The notes beneath the pieces were generated by a model that was given only the letters and a program-made list of their open reading frames with translations, did not search any database and was not told the DNA's origin. A stretch of DNA of 64,000 nucleotides, taken from assembly GCF_039522525.1 (NCBI RefSeq), contig NZ_BAAADO010000001.1, positions 310,001-374,000 on the forward strand. Reading direction: 5' to 3'. This document shows positions 7,087 to 16,014 of the stretch, one piece after another. Each line of letters begins with the position of its first letter. The first letter of the stretch is position 1. Source of the stretch: Salinibacillus aidingensis (GTDB taxonomy: Bacteria > Bacillota > Bacilli > Bacillales > Alkalibacillaceae). Both the position numbers and the translations under genes were made by a program.

Positions 7087-8931
7087 TTATTTTTCAGCCG
7101 TTGCCACCGCTTCATTCCGACTGGCCTCAGCCTCCTGGTAGGCTCGCTCAATGATGTCACTATATTTCTTTTCTATTACTTTAACCCTGGTAGACAGCTT
7201 TGGTGTAAGCTCTCCCGTATCAACCGACCATACATCCCCTATGACCACAACCTTCTTTGGCTGTTCAAAATTGGCAAAGGATGATGTTAAACGCCGGACT
7301 TCCTTCTCCATCAGCTCCTGTACCTTTGGATGCTTACTAAGCTCTTTTAAGGATTTTGCCTGAATTCCCTGTTCCTCTGCCCAGGGCTCCAAGGTCTCAA
7401 AATCCGGATTGATAAGGGTAATAATAAATTTCCGCTGGTCCCCAAGTATAACGGATTGTTCAATATAGGCACTCTCATTGATTGAGCTCTCCATAGGCTG
7501 TGGTGCAACGTTTTTACCTGTAGATAATACAAGAATACGTTTTTTACGGTCGATGATTTTTAAATAATCCTCCTCATCCAGTTCACCTATATCACCGGTT
7601 CGGAACCAATCTCCATAAAAAGCCTCTTTTGTAGCTTCCGGGTTGTTATAATAACCTTTCATAACACTGGGGCCTCTAACCAATACTTCTCCGTCGTCTG
7701 CAATTTTCACTTCTAAGTTAGGCAGGACCTTACCAACCGTACCCGCTTTTGCTCTTAGCATCGGATTCGTTGTTACTACCGGTGTTGTTTCTGTTAATCC
7801 GTAGCCCTCCAGAATGGGCAAATCCAGTGCCCAGAAGAATCTGGCAATTTCCGGATTTAACGTTCCGCCACCGGAGACCATACCTCGCAGTCTGCCTCCA
7901 AGCTTTTCTTTAACCTTCTGATAAACAAGGCGATCGGCCCGCTTCCATTTTTTCATGAAATCATCCGGCATCGCTTCCTGCATGATAATATCCTGAACTG
8001 GAGTTTTCAAATAACGTTCATAGCGTTCCAAACCCACCCCTACAGCCCAATTAAACACCTTTTTCTTAATAGGGGAACCGCTTTCAATTTCATCGATGAC
8101 CTTTGTATAAACCTTTTCAAACAAACGGGGAACACTTGTTAATACAGTTGGACGTACTTCCTGAAGATTTTCCTGGATGGTATCAATATTTTCTGCATAA
8201 GCAACGGTTGTACCGACCGCAAACTGCATATAGTGGCCAGCCATCCGTTCAAAGACGTGGGATAATGGGAGATAGGATAATTGTACATCCTCTGGTAAAA
8301 GTTCAATCAGCCAGAATTGAATCGCTTCAATATTCGCCAGAAAATTTCCATGGGTAAGCATAACTCCCTTAGGCTTACCTGTTGTACCGGAAGTATGGAT
8401 GATTGTAGCCAGGTGATCCCTGTCGATTTGCTTCCATTCATCCTCCCAATACGGGAGCATATGCTGCTGTCCACTGGCCTCAAGATCAGCAAATGACAGC
8501 ACCCGGTCCTGCAGGATATCTCCACGACTTGGATAAATAATAATGCTGTACTCAATTAAATCACTATGGACAACCTTCTGCAGCTGTTCATCGTCCTCCA
8601 CTACAGCTACACGAACATCAGCGTTATTCAAAATAAATTCCACTTGTTCCGCCGGCAGAGTTGGATAGATTGGAACACTGATCGCACCTAAACTTGCTAC
8701 AGCAAAATCTGTAATCCCCCAGGCCGGGTTGCTATTGGACAATATAGCGACTTTATCATTTGCCTTAATCCCAAGCCTGGCTAACCCTGAAGCGGTATCG
8801 CGAATCTCCTGCCAAAACTCATGATATGTCATACTGCGGTATTCGCCATCCTCTTTCCACATGATGGCATCTTTTTCCCCATACCGTTCCATGGTTTTCT
8901 TCAGCATTTCCACTAAATTATTTGGTTTCAT
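7087..8931 (-). CDS. Long-chain acyl-CoA synthetase (AMP-forming)
   Basis: 614-aa ANL-superfamily ligase that activates free fatty acids to acyl-CoA with ATP. The P-loop-like AMP-binding motif IIHTSGTTGKPKGVMLTHGN and the adenine/acyl pocket segment EGYGLTETTPVV are intact, as are FRTGDIGELDEEDYLKIIDRKK and the A10-type region ending KVIEKKYSDII. YLPLSHVFERMAG is characteristic of the larger FAA1/FadD15-like subfamily rather than the ~560-aa LcfA type. It is the last gene of the operon, 60 nt after the R2-like oxidase gene, and supplies substrates for the enzymes encoded before it. Substrate chain length cannot be read from the sequence. Confidence 0.93.
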   Translation of the reverse strand: MKPNNLVEMLKKTMERYGEKDAIMWKEDGEYRSMTYHEFWQEIRDTASGLARLGIKANDKVAILSNSNPAWGITDFAVASLGAISVPIYPTLPAEQVEFILNNADVRVAVVEDDEQLQKVVHSDLIEYSIIIYPSRGDILQDRVLSFADLEASGQQHMLPYWEDEWKQIDRDHLATIIHTSGTTGKPKGVMLTHGNFLANIEAIQFWLIELLPEDVQLSYLPLSHVFERMAGHYMQFAVGTTVAYAENIDTIQENLQEVRPTVLTSVPRLFEKVYTKVIDEIESGSPIKKKVFNWAVGVGLERYERYLKTPVQDIIMQEAMPDDFMKKWKRADRLVYQKVKEKLGGRLRGMVSGGGTLNPEIARFFWALDLPILEGYGLTETTPVVTTNPMLRAKAGTVGKVLPNLEVKIADDGEVLVRGPSVMKGYYNNPEATKEAFYGDWFRTGDIGELDEEDYLKIIDRKKRILVLSTGKNVAPQPMESSINESAYIEQSVILGDQRKFIITLINPDFETLEPWAEEQGIQAKSLKELSKHPKVQELMEKEVRRLTSSFANFEQPKKVVVIGDVWSVDTGELTPKLSTRVKVIEKKYSDIIERAYQEAEASRNEAVATAEK

Positions 8932-8991
8932 AAGAAAACCTCCTGAATTTCTCCTAACCTAAATCCTCTTCCACAATCTGAATGAATCTCA

Positions 8992-9909
8992 TCAGACTGG
9001 CTCTGCCTTGACCAGATGTTCATCCAGCTCTTGTGCATTATTAAAGTTCTTCACGCGATCAACCTGCTTTTTCCGTATGTCAAATTGGCGCTTTGCATAC
9101 TTTCTCATCGCATCTGAGTCAAAATCCAGCGATGAATTGGTCCAATCCTGAGCCATTTGAACATCATATAACGATGTGAGATATTCGACAACTCCATATG
9201 CATCCGGCCACAATTCATCCATAAAATCATGAAACACTTTTAAATTTTCATCATTGCCGGCACATAACCGCTGAATCGTATAAATTCCAAATTGTAAATG
9301 GCGTCCCTCATCCTGATTGAGATTATCTATTCCTTGTAAAATCCCGGGCAGTAATCCTGCTTTTTTGAAGATTTCACGGAAGGAGTGGTATCCTGACTCT
9401 GCTAAGATGCCTTCAACAACCATATTGTAAACCGTTGCTGCACGAATAACGGCTTGAGGTGAGTCATCAACGTTCAGACGTTCCATAGATTCCGGGAGGG
9501 CTTCATAGAAAATTCGTTTGTAGCTGTCACTATGGAAAACGGACAGCTCCATCTCACCTACACCAATATAGCTTTGCCATCTGGAAAACATTTCGGTATG
9601 TTTGGCCTCATCAAACATAAATGTGGTTAAAAACATGGTATCCTCCAGTCGACCCTGTCTTGCCATGGCATATACCATAGGGAGGATATCCAGTGTAACG
9701 GCTTCCTCACCTGCAGAAAAGGAAGCAACAAGCGGCATAGATGTTATTTTTTCATCCTCTGTCATACTTTCAAAATCGACTTTGTCCTGACTGAAATCGA
9801 TATCTGCCGGATTCCATTTCCCATTCTTTTTTGCTTTCTCATAAAGTCTGTACATAGGGGAATTCCAATTTAATTCCCCATCAACCGTTTGAAAGGATTC
9901 ATGTGCCAC
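8992..9909 (-). CDS. R2-like ligand-binding oxidase (R2lox, Mn/Fe)
   Basis: 305-aa ferritin-like protein related to the class I ribonucleotide reductase R2 subunit but belonging to the R2lox group. All six metal ligands are visible: E68 (GEEAV), E101 and H104 (DEAKH), E166 (VVEG), E201 and H204 (DEGRH). V71 and Y161 match the Val-Tyr pair that forms the family's ether crosslink, each offset by one from the Geobacillus enzyme. R2lox proteins bind a long-chain fatty acid at a Mn/Fe centre, but the physiological substrate is unknown. Its place between SCP2 and acyl-CoA ligase genes suggests oxidation of an acyl chain (inference). GTG start preceded by AGAGGGGG. Confidence 0.93.
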   Translation of the reverse strand: MAHESFQTVDGELNWNSPMYRLYEKAKKNGKWNPADIDFSQDKVDFESMTEDEKITSMPLVASFSAGEEAVTLDILPMVYAMARQGRLEDTMFLTTFMFDEAKHTEMFSRWQSYIGVGEMELSVFHSDSYKRIFYEALPESMERLNVDDSPQAVIRAATVYNMVVEGILAESGYHSFREIFKKAGLLPGILQGIDNLNQDEGRHLQFGIYTIQRLCAGNDENLKVFHDFMDELWPDAYGVVEYLTSLYDVQMAQDWTNSSLDFDSDAMRKYAKRQFDIRKKQVDRVKNFNNAQELDEHLVKAEPV

Positions 9910-9926
9910 AAAAAACGCCCCCTCTT

Positions 9927-10280
9927 TTAAAATTCAAACGAATTAAGTACCGTTTGCAGTTTCAGTGCCAGCCCCATATTTCCTTTAATCTTTAACTTTC
10001 CTCCCATAAATGCCGCCGTCGGGTTTAAGTTTCCAGCAACAAGCTCCCGAAAATGATCAGCTTTTAATCTAAGGGTAACTTGAGGATCCTGCTCTGCACC
10101 TTCTACTGCTCGCGGACCATTTTCATCAATAATCAGCTGATAGGTCCCCTCGTCTTCATCCTTAATATTAAATTGGTACACACCTTCTTTTCCTTTCGTT
10201 ACCTCTGGATCTGTTTTGACTGCGGCATCGATAATCTGAAAAACCTCCTGCATGCTTGGTTTCACATAATTTTTAGGCAT
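9927..10280 (-). CDS. SCP2 sterol-carrier-domain protein (second copy)
   Basis: 117-aa single-domain SCP2-like lipid-binding protein. SCP2 domains have a hydrophobic tunnel for fatty acyl-CoA or sterol-like ligands. The C-terminal block FMGGKLKIKGNMGLALKLQ is the family signature and is nearly identical to that of the paralogue that opens the operon. Here it lies between the thiolase and R2lox genes, with 17 nt to the next start. A role as soluble acyl-CoA carrier for the surrounding enzymes is likely but inferred. Confidence 0.9.
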   Translation of the reverse strand: MPKNYVKPSMQEVFQIIDAAVKTDPEVTKGKEGVYQFNIKDEDEGTYQLIIDENGPRAVEGAEQDPQVTLRLKADHFRELVAGNLNPTAAFMGGKLKIKGNMGLALKLQTVLNSFEF

Positions 10281-10314
10281 TCTGAATTCCTCCCTGAAAT
10301 TTATTTAAAATAAA

Positions 10315-11457
10315 TTATAAACGCTCAATGATGGTGGCCGTTGCCATACCAAACCCAATGCACATCACCTGAAGACCATATTTTCCACCTGAATCTTCAA
10401 GTGAGTGGAGTAACGTTGTAGCAATTCGGGCTCCACTTGCTCCCAAAGGATGACCGAGTGCAATTGCACCACCGCGCGGATTGACTTTGCTCATATCCGG
10501 TTTAAGTTCCCTTTCCCAAGCTTTCACAACAGAAGCAAAAGCCTCATTAATCTCAATAACATCCATCTGATCAATGGTTAAGGCGGCTTTCTTAAGTACT
10601 TTCTTCGTTGCAGGTATAACGCCGGTCAGCATTATAACAGGATCAACCCCAACGACAGCACGTGCAAGAACCCTGGCTCGCGGCTTCACGCCTAATTCCT
10701 CTGCTTTTTCCCGTGACATCAGTAAAACGCCTGAAGCTCCGTCACTTATCTGGCTGGAATTCCCCGCTGTTACAACGCCGTTATCCGGCTGGAAGGACGG
10801 TGTTAATTCCGCCAGCTTTTCCATCGACGTATCGGTCCGAATCCCCTCATCCCTGGCGAATGTTTCCGTTCCATTATCTGTTTTCACTTCTAATGAAAGT
10901 ATTTCCCGTTCAAATTTTCCTTCCTCTGTTGCTTTAGCAGCTTTTTCATGACTGCGAAGCGAAAATTCATCCAGTTCTTCTCTCGGAATCTGCCATTGCT
11001 GGGCAATCATTTCAGCAGAAAAACCTTGAGGGACCACATTATACTGATTAATCAGATCATCGCTGAATGCTCCCATATCACTGCCCATGGGAACCCGTGA
11101 CATATTTTCCACTCCACAGGCTATGGTTATATCCGTATCACCAGCCAATATGGATTGCGCGGCATTATGAATCGCCTGCTGACTGGATCCACACATTCGG
11201 TTCAGCGAAAAAGCTGGTACATCTACCGGAAAACCAGCAGCAAGCACCGCCATCCGGCCAATATTCCCTCCCTGTTCATCCGTCATCGTTACACAGCCTG
11301 TAACCACATCTTCAACATCTCCTGCATTCACACCATTGCGATTGACCAATTCTTTTAATACCGGAGTCAGCAAATCAACCGGATGGGTTTGGGATAATGA
11401 TCCATTTTTTCTGCCCGCTGCTGTCCGGACAGCATCAATAATTACTGCTTCACGCAT
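10315..11457 (-). CDS. Acetyl-CoA C-acyltransferase (thiolase)
   Basis: 380-aa thiolase catalysing the CoA-dependent cleavage of 3-ketoacyl-CoA, the final step of beta-oxidation. The nucleophilic cysteine lies in SLNRMCGSSQQAI (C88-C89 region), the second motif is EINEAFASVV, the HPLGASGARI histidine is present, and the last cysteine is in CIGFGMATA. Length matches degradative FadA-type thiolases. It is the fifth biochemical step encoded in the operon, 27 nt after the SDR gene. A biosynthetic acetoacetyl-CoA thiolase is less likely given the neighbours. Confidence 0.92.
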   Translation of the reverse strand: MREAVIIDAVRTAAGRKNGSLSQTHPVDLLTPVLKELVNRNGVNAGDVEDVVTGCVTMTDEQGGNIGRMAVLAAGFPVDVPAFSLNRMCGSSQQAIHNAAQSILAGDTDITIACGVENMSRVPMGSDMGAFSDDLINQYNVVPQGFSAEMIAQQWQIPREELDEFSLRSHEKAAKATEEGKFEREILSLEVKTDNGTETFARDEGIRTDTSMEKLAELTPSFQPDNGVVTAGNSSQISDGASGVLLMSREKAEELGVKPRARVLARAVVGVDPVIMLTGVIPATKKVLKKAALTIDQMDVIEINEAFASVVKAWERELKPDMSKVNPRGGAIALGHPLGASGARIATTLLHSLEDSGGKYGLQVMCIGFGMATATIIERL

Positions 11458-11483
11458 TGCAGAAACCTCCTTTCTGAAAAGTA

Positions 11484-12326
11484 TTAAAAGGTAAACAGCT
11501 CAATACCTCCTGACACATTCAGACCTACTCCTGTAATATAGTTGGCTTTATCAGAAGCCAAAAACGTTATGGCATTCGCTATGTCTTCCGGTTCGCCTGG
11601 ACGTTTAAAGGCCGTACGGGTAATCATCCGTTCATTCATTTTTGGATTCGCCATATGGAAAGCCTCTGTACCAATAATTCCCGGAACGATCGCATTTACG
11701 TTAATACCAAACCTTGCTCCCTCCAGAGCCATTGATTTTGTAAAGCTGAGAAGACCTCCTTTTGTGGCGGAATAGCTGGCCTGACCAAAGCCTCCTAAAG
11801 TACCGGCAACAGAGGACATGTTAATGACTTTGCCACCGCCCTGTTCTTTCATATATGGCCAAACCGTCTTCGTACAATTATATGCCCCGGTTAAGTTCAC
11901 CCTTAAATCCCGCTCCCAGAAATCGTCATTCTGATCCTCAATCTGGGAAACATGGTCCAAAGTACCCGCATTATTAACTAAAATGTCAATACGGCCAAAT
12001 TCTTCTTTAATCTTTTCAAATACTTCCTTTACCTGTTCTTTATCTGTAACGTCCATTTTGATGGCAAAAGATCTTCTACCCATCTCCTGAATTTCCTTTG
12101 CCGTTTTATCTGCATACATGACCTTAGTACTCTGCATTACCTGTGCAATTGGACCATATTTCTCAGCCTCCTGCTCGTTCTCTTCATCGGTTTCAATCAG
12201 GATATCTGTGATGACGACATCAGCTCCTGCTTCTGCGAGAGCAAGGGCATCTGCCCGCCCTAATCCGCGTGAAGCTCCTGTCACGACTGCTACTTTCCCT
12301 TTTAACAATTCATTCCATGATGACAT
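11484..12326 (-). CDS. SDR-family 3-hydroxyacyl-CoA dehydrogenase (probable)
   Basis: 280-aa short-chain dehydrogenase. The cofactor motif VTGASRGLGRADALAL, the NNAG motif (VNNAGTLD) and the catalytic Ser-Tyr-Lys (MSSVAG, then SYSATKG) are intact. An acidic residue at the end of the second strand (DVVITDIL) favours NAD over NADP. An insertion of ~25 residues after it (ETDEENEQEAEKYG...) is unusual for FabG. There is no FadB/FadN-type dehydrogenase in the operon, so this SDR probably oxidises the 3-hydroxyacyl-CoA. That assignment comes from pathway logic, not from a substrate signature. Confidence 0.85.
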   Translation of the reverse strand: MSSWNELLKGKVAVVTGASRGLGRADALALAEAGADVVITDILIETDEENEQEAEKYGPIAQVMQSTKVMYADKTAKEIQEMGRRSFAIKMDVTDKEQVKEVFEKIKEEFGRIDILVNNAGTLDHVSQIEDQNDDFWERDLRVNLTGAYNCTKTVWPYMKEQGGGKVINMSSVAGTLGGFGQASYSATKGGLLSFTKSMALEGARFGINVNAIVPGIIGTEAFHMANPKMNERMITRTAFKRPGEPEDIANAITFLASDKANYITGVGLNVSGGIELFTF

Positions 12327-12367
12327 GATTCCTCCACCTCTTCTTTCTCTATTTAATGTGATTTTTT

Positions 12368-12416
12368 GAGCCTAAGCGGTCGTCTGCGCTTCTGTGTCCA
12401 TCTGCGGCTCCTAAAC
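12368..12416 (-). repeat. Remnant of the 122-bp repeat family
   Basis: Read on the minus strand, GAGCCGCAGATGGACACAG and the following GCGCAGACGACCGCTTAGG correspond closely to the unit-to-unit junction of the tandem array near 20.3 kb. The first GTTTAG provides the TAG stop codon of the enoyl-CoA hydratase gene. No other part of a unit is present. Confidence 0.75.
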
Positions 12417-13199
12417 AAATTGTGGTTTTTCTTTTTGAAAAAATGCTGCAAGACCTATCCCTGGTTCTTCCGTTAAAAAGGTATCGGCGAAAGCTTTTGC
12501 TTCGACCTCCAAGCCTTTTTCAACCGGTCCATCTGCAGCGTTCATGGCCCGCTTAGCAAGCCCCATTGCATGGATAGCACCTTCTGCAAGTGTTTCTGCA
12601 AAGGCTTGTGTTTGATCTTCCAGCTTTTCCGGATCCACCGCACGAGTAACAAGGCCAACCTTCTCGGCTTCCTTTGCTTCTAATTGTTTCGCAGTAAAAA
12701 TTAACTCGGTCGCCTTGGCCCGGCCCAGGAGCTGAACCATTCGCTGAGTTCCCCCGGCTCCAGGAATAATTCCCAAAGAAACCTCTGTTAAACCAATTCT
12801 CCCTTTCCCCATCATTCGAAAATCACAGGCCATGGCCAGTTCACAGCCACCTCCCAATGCATGACCATTAATGGCTGCAATCACGGGTTTTGGCATGGAA
12901 GCAAAACGATGAAAGCAAGCCTGCATACGTGCACTTTGCTTTTTTATCGCATTTTCCTCTTCAGCAAAATCACCACTATTTTGAATCATTCCTTTTAGAT
13001 CTGCTCCAGCCAAAAAGATTTTTTCATGGCGGGAGGTAAGGACGACCACTCGAACCGACTCATCGTTTGTTAACTCTTCCACCGCTGCATCAAGATCCTG
13101 CATTAACTCCTCACCTATTGCATTTACTGGGGGATTGTCTATGGTTACCCATGTCACCCCTTTATCCCGTTTTTCGATTTCAATGGTTTGATAGGACAC
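12411..13199 (-). CDS. Enoyl-CoA hydratase
   Basis: 262-aa crotonase-fold protein hydrating 2-enoyl-CoA. The oxyanion-hole region LAGADLKGM, then GHALGGGCELAMACD with the first catalytic glutamate and GLTEVSLGIIPGAGGTQ with the second, are all intact. The C-terminus reads FFQKEKPQF-V-stop. The codons up to the stop lie against a repeat remnant, so the original 3' end may have been altered slightly. It is preceded by the acyl-CoA dehydrogenase gene with a 24-nt gap and a normal ribosome site (TAAGGAGG). Confidence 0.92.
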   Translation of the reverse strand: MSYQTIEIEKRDKGVTWVTIDNPPVNAIGEELMQDLDAAVEELTNDESVRVVVLTSRHEKIFLAGADLKGMIQNSGDFAEEENAIKKQSARMQACFHRFASMPKPVIAAINGHALGGGCELAMACDFRMMGKGRIGLTEVSLGIIPGAGGTQRMVQLLGRAKATELIFTAKQLEAKEAEKVGLVTRAVDPEKLEDQTQAFAETLAEGAIHAMGLAKRAMNAADGPVEKGLEVEAKAFADTFLTEEPGIGLAAFFQKEKPQFV

Positions 13200-13223
13200 A
13201 TAATTCCTCCTTAACTACTTTAA

Positions 13224-14426
13224 TTAAACTCGAATTTCATATGGTGCATATTGTCTGCGGGCGACAACTAAATGCTGAATCTGGTTTGTTCCTTCAAAAA
13301 TGTCGAAAATCTTTACATCCCGGTAAAGTTTTTCAACCAGATGATGATTTAATCCTGTTGGGCCTAAGATCTCCAGACACTTAGAGCATACGTCCAATGA
13401 AATTTGTCCCGAATAAGCTTTGCACATCGCTGCTTCCTTCGCATTCGGTAATCCCTGATCCGCTTTCCAGGCAGCTTCCCATGTCAGAAGCCGGGCTGCC
13501 GCAATATCCTGCTCTGCTTCCGCCAATGTGTCAGAGGCTATACGGAACATCTCTCCGCTTTTTGGATATTCCCGCCTTACAAAATCAAGAGTATATTCAT
13601 AGGCTGCACGCGCAATCCCAATTGCCATGGAAGCAACAATAGGCCGTGTGCTGTCAAACGTTTTCATCGCCACCTGGAATCCGGACGGTTTGCTGCCACT
13701 GGCTTCATAGAGCTCTTCGCCTCCAAGAAGATTTTCATCTGGGACAAAGCAATCTTCAAAGAGAAGCTCAGCCGTTTCATTAGCGCGCAGACCCATTTTT
13801 TTCACAAGTTTTGTACAGCTATAGCCCGGTGTGCCTTTTTCAACGACAAATGCACGCTGACCAGCACGACCTAGTGAAGGATCTACTGTAGCAAACACCA
13901 CTACCCAGGAAGCGCGGCCGCCGTTTGTAATAAATATTTTTTGTCCGTTAAGAATATATCCACCCTCAACCTTTTTCGCCGTTGTTTTTACCCCTGATGC
14001 ATCCGAACCTGCCTCAGGCTCTGTTAATGCATAGGCCCCCCAGCGTGGTTTATCCTTTGTAAAAATCGATAAGAAGCGTTCCTGCTGTTCCGGAGTCCCG
14101 CTGCTTTGTACTGGAGGCCCGCCAAGCCCTGCTCCTGGTAAAGATAACGTGATGGCAGGATCTCCCCAGGCCATCTCCTCGGTAGCAAGAACCCCCATAC
14201 GATTGCCTTCCCGTTCCTTCTTTTCCTTTCTCTCGGACTTTCCTCCACCACCAAATGAAGAGGTATTCAGGTGTATGCCCATTTTGTTTACATTATCCAG
14301 CCACTCATCCGGAACCTTGCCTAATTTATCCGCCTCCATGGCAATTGGACGAATTTCATTTTTTGCAAACCAGTGAGTCATCTCTTTAATTTGTTTTTGC
14401 TGTTCTGATAGTTCAAATGAAATCAC
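13224..14426 (-). CDS. Acyl-CoA dehydrogenase, catalytic subunit
   Basis: 400-aa FAD-dependent acyl-CoA dehydrogenase performing the first oxidation of beta-oxidation. FAD/substrate motifs ALTEPEAGSDASG and FITNGGRASWVV are present. The C-terminal IFDIFEGTNQIQHLV carries the catalytic glutamate (EGTNQ). A glycine- and lysine-rich surface insert (GGGGKSERKEKKEREG) near residue 60 replaces part of the usual N-terminal helical domain and is odd for the family. It starts with a 4-nt ATGA overlap with the upstream dehydrogenase gene, indicating translational coupling and probable complex formation. Confidence 0.92.
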   Translation of the reverse strand: MISFELSEQQKQIKEMTHWFAKNEIRPIAMEADKLGKVPDEWLDNVNKMGIHLNTSSFGGGGKSERKEKKEREGNRMGVLATEEMAWGDPAITLSLPGAGLGGPPVQSSGTPEQQERFLSIFTKDKPRWGAYALTEPEAGSDASGVKTTAKKVEGGYILNGQKIFITNGGRASWVVVFATVDPSLGRAGQRAFVVEKGTPGYSCTKLVKKMGLRANETAELLFEDCFVPDENLLGGEELYEASGSKPSGFQVAMKTFDSTRPIVASMAIGIARAAYEYTLDFVRREYPKSGEMFRIASDTLAEAEQDIAAARLLTWEAAWKADQGLPNAKEAAMCKAYSGQISLDVCSKCLEILGPTGLNHHLVEKLYRDVKIFDIFEGTNQIQHLVVARRQYAPYEIRV

Positions 14427-15562
14427 GACATGGCTGCCTCCTTTACTCCCTTTATTAATTGTTCGCCCCGCTTGGTAAGCATTTGTTTTTCCCGACCGTA
14501 AAGGGCCACTTGTGCCTGGGCATCACGCATCCATTTTTCCACCGGATATTCCTGAACATATCCATGTCCTCCCAGCAGTTGAACAGCCGAATCGGTCACA
14601 AAACGAAGGGATCTGTGAGCCCGATATAGCGCACGTAAACTGTAGCCGTCAGCACTCTCGTCCTCTTCATCTGCTTTTAATGCGGCTTCCCACACGAGAT
14701 GATTGGCAGCTCTAGTCTCCATCGCCATTTCAGCTACTCGGAATGAGACCCCCTGGAACTTGGCAATTTCCTTTCCGAATGCTTTTCTGCCCGCTGTATA
14801 TTCTGTTGCATAATCGAGAGCCGCCTCCATGAGCCCCACTTCTTTAGCTGCCTGTAAAATCCGAATTCTTGTTCGTCCCGCTTTTATTAGCTTTTCTGCT
14901 TCTTCTCCTTTTGCCAGTACATGGCTTTGAGAAACACGAACATTCTGAAAGGTCATTTTAGCAAGCCCGGAGGCAAGCAGACCTAACCGATAGTCCCCTT
15001 CCTCTGCCGTCCATGGGTATTCCTGTTTATCCAACCATAAAAGAACAGATTCTCCTCCTGAATCTCTGGCACCTATCAGTACATAATCAGCAAATTTTGC
15101 TGATCGCACCGGCTCGGTCGTTCCATTAAGAAGATACTCTGTTCCTTCATTGCTTACATTTAAATTTGAGAATAATTGATGTTCAAGATCTAAAAATGAA
15201 ACGGCAGCACCATCCTCGACAATTGTCTTTTTAAAGGATTGAAGAACGGGGTGATCCGGTATTAAACGGATAAATGAAGCTGCATCTCCTGCGTCCGACA
15301 GACCTTGAACAGTATCCAGATCTCCATATGCCAGTGCCTGCCAAATTTGCACCTGAGAAATCAATGGTAACTCTAAATCTTCCCAATTTTCAGTAAATTC
15401 AAGCGATAAAAGTCCCAGTTCCCGTATTTCCTGAATTAATTTCTGATTCACCTTACCGTTATGCTCAATCTCTCTGGCAACTGGACGGATTTTTTCCTTA
15501 GCAAGTCCTCGAGCCACATCCACGAATGATTCTTCATCTTCATTAGGACGAAATGAAATCAC
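14423..15562 (-). CDS. Acyl-CoA dehydrogenase-like subunit lacking the catalytic Glu
   Basis: 379-aa acyl-CoA dehydrogenase homologue. The C-terminal helical domain is recognisable (AVQLLGGHGYVQEYPVEKWMRD), but where catalytic members have EGT the sequence reads AQVALYGREKQM, so the base is missing. The mid-domain motif is also degenerate: there is no TEPxAGSD, and AVSFLDLEHQLFSNL stands in its region. Heteromeric dehydrogenases of steroid side-chain catabolism pair one catalytic and one non-catalytic subunit. The translational coupling to the active gene fits that model. Heterotetramer formation is inference. Confidence 0.87.
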   Translation of the reverse strand: MISFRPNEDEESFVDVARGLAKEKIRPVAREIEHNGKVNQKLIQEIRELGLLSLEFTENWEDLELPLISQVQIWQALAYGDLDTVQGLSDAGDAASFIRLIPDHPVLQSFKKTIVEDGAAVSFLDLEHQLFSNLNVSNEGTEYLLNGTTEPVRSAKFADYVLIGARDSGGESVLLWLDKQEYPWTAEEGDYRLGLLASGLAKMTFQNVRVSQSHVLAKGEEAEKLIKAGRTRIRILQAAKEVGLMEAALDYATEYTAGRKAFGKEIAKFQGVSFRVAEMAMETRAANHLVWEAALKADEEDESADGYSLRALYRAHRSLRFVTDSAVQLLGGHGYVQEYPVEKWMRDAQAQVALYGREKQMLTKRGEQLIKGVKEAAMS

Positions 15563-15633
15563 GTCTGTTCCTCCTTTAAGTTTCAGAGCCTTTTTTACCA
15601 GTGAGGAAGAACAGCCTCACTGGCATAGATTTA

Positions 15634-15972
15634 TTATTTAGATGCTGCTTTATAGGACGATAGAATATCCTGAAGTTTCAAGGCTAGCCCCATATTTCCT
15701 TTAATTTTCAGCCTTCCACTCATAAAGGCCTGTGTGCCATTTAAATTTCCTTCAGACAGCGCTTTAAAATCATCCGTATTCATTTTCAGAGTACAATCAG
15801 CCTCTTCACCCGTTCCCTGTTTTGCATAGCTGTCATCCCCACGTAAAACGAGTTGATAAGGTTCCTCACCCTCGAGGTCAAATTGATAAACGGCATTGAC
15901 TCCTTCTACATAGCTTGGGTCCTCTTTTAAAGCCGTGTTAATTTCCTCAAATATTCCTTTTACTTCTGACAT
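15634..15972 (-). CDS. SCP2 sterol-carrier-domain protein (first copy)
   Basis: 112-aa SCP2-like lipid carrier, first gene of the beta-oxidation operon. It carries the signature FMSGRLKIKGNMGLALKLQ and is ~50% similar to the copy downstream of thiolase. The ribosome site is GGGAGG. A 71-nt gap before the dehydrogenase pair contains a small GAGGCTGTTCTTCCTCACTGG-like imperfect hairpin that could tune expression of later genes. Two SCP2 genes in one operon suggest carriers for different intermediates, but this is not shown by sequence. Confidence 0.9.
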   Translation of the reverse strand: MSEVKGIFEEINTALKEDPSYVEGVNAVYQFDLEGEEPYQLVLRGDDSYAKQGTGEEADCTLKMNTDDFKALSEGNLNGTQAFMSGRLKIKGNMGLALKLQDILSSYKAASK

Positions 15973-16014
15973 TTAGTCATTCCTCCCTAAAATTCTTATC
16001 TGAACCTATATTCA

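Noticed and set aside
8978..8996. FadR-box-like TGAATGAATCTCATCAGA near the R2lox/ligase junction
   Set aside because: Wrong central spacing and weak right half; it lies at the end of a gene inside the operon.
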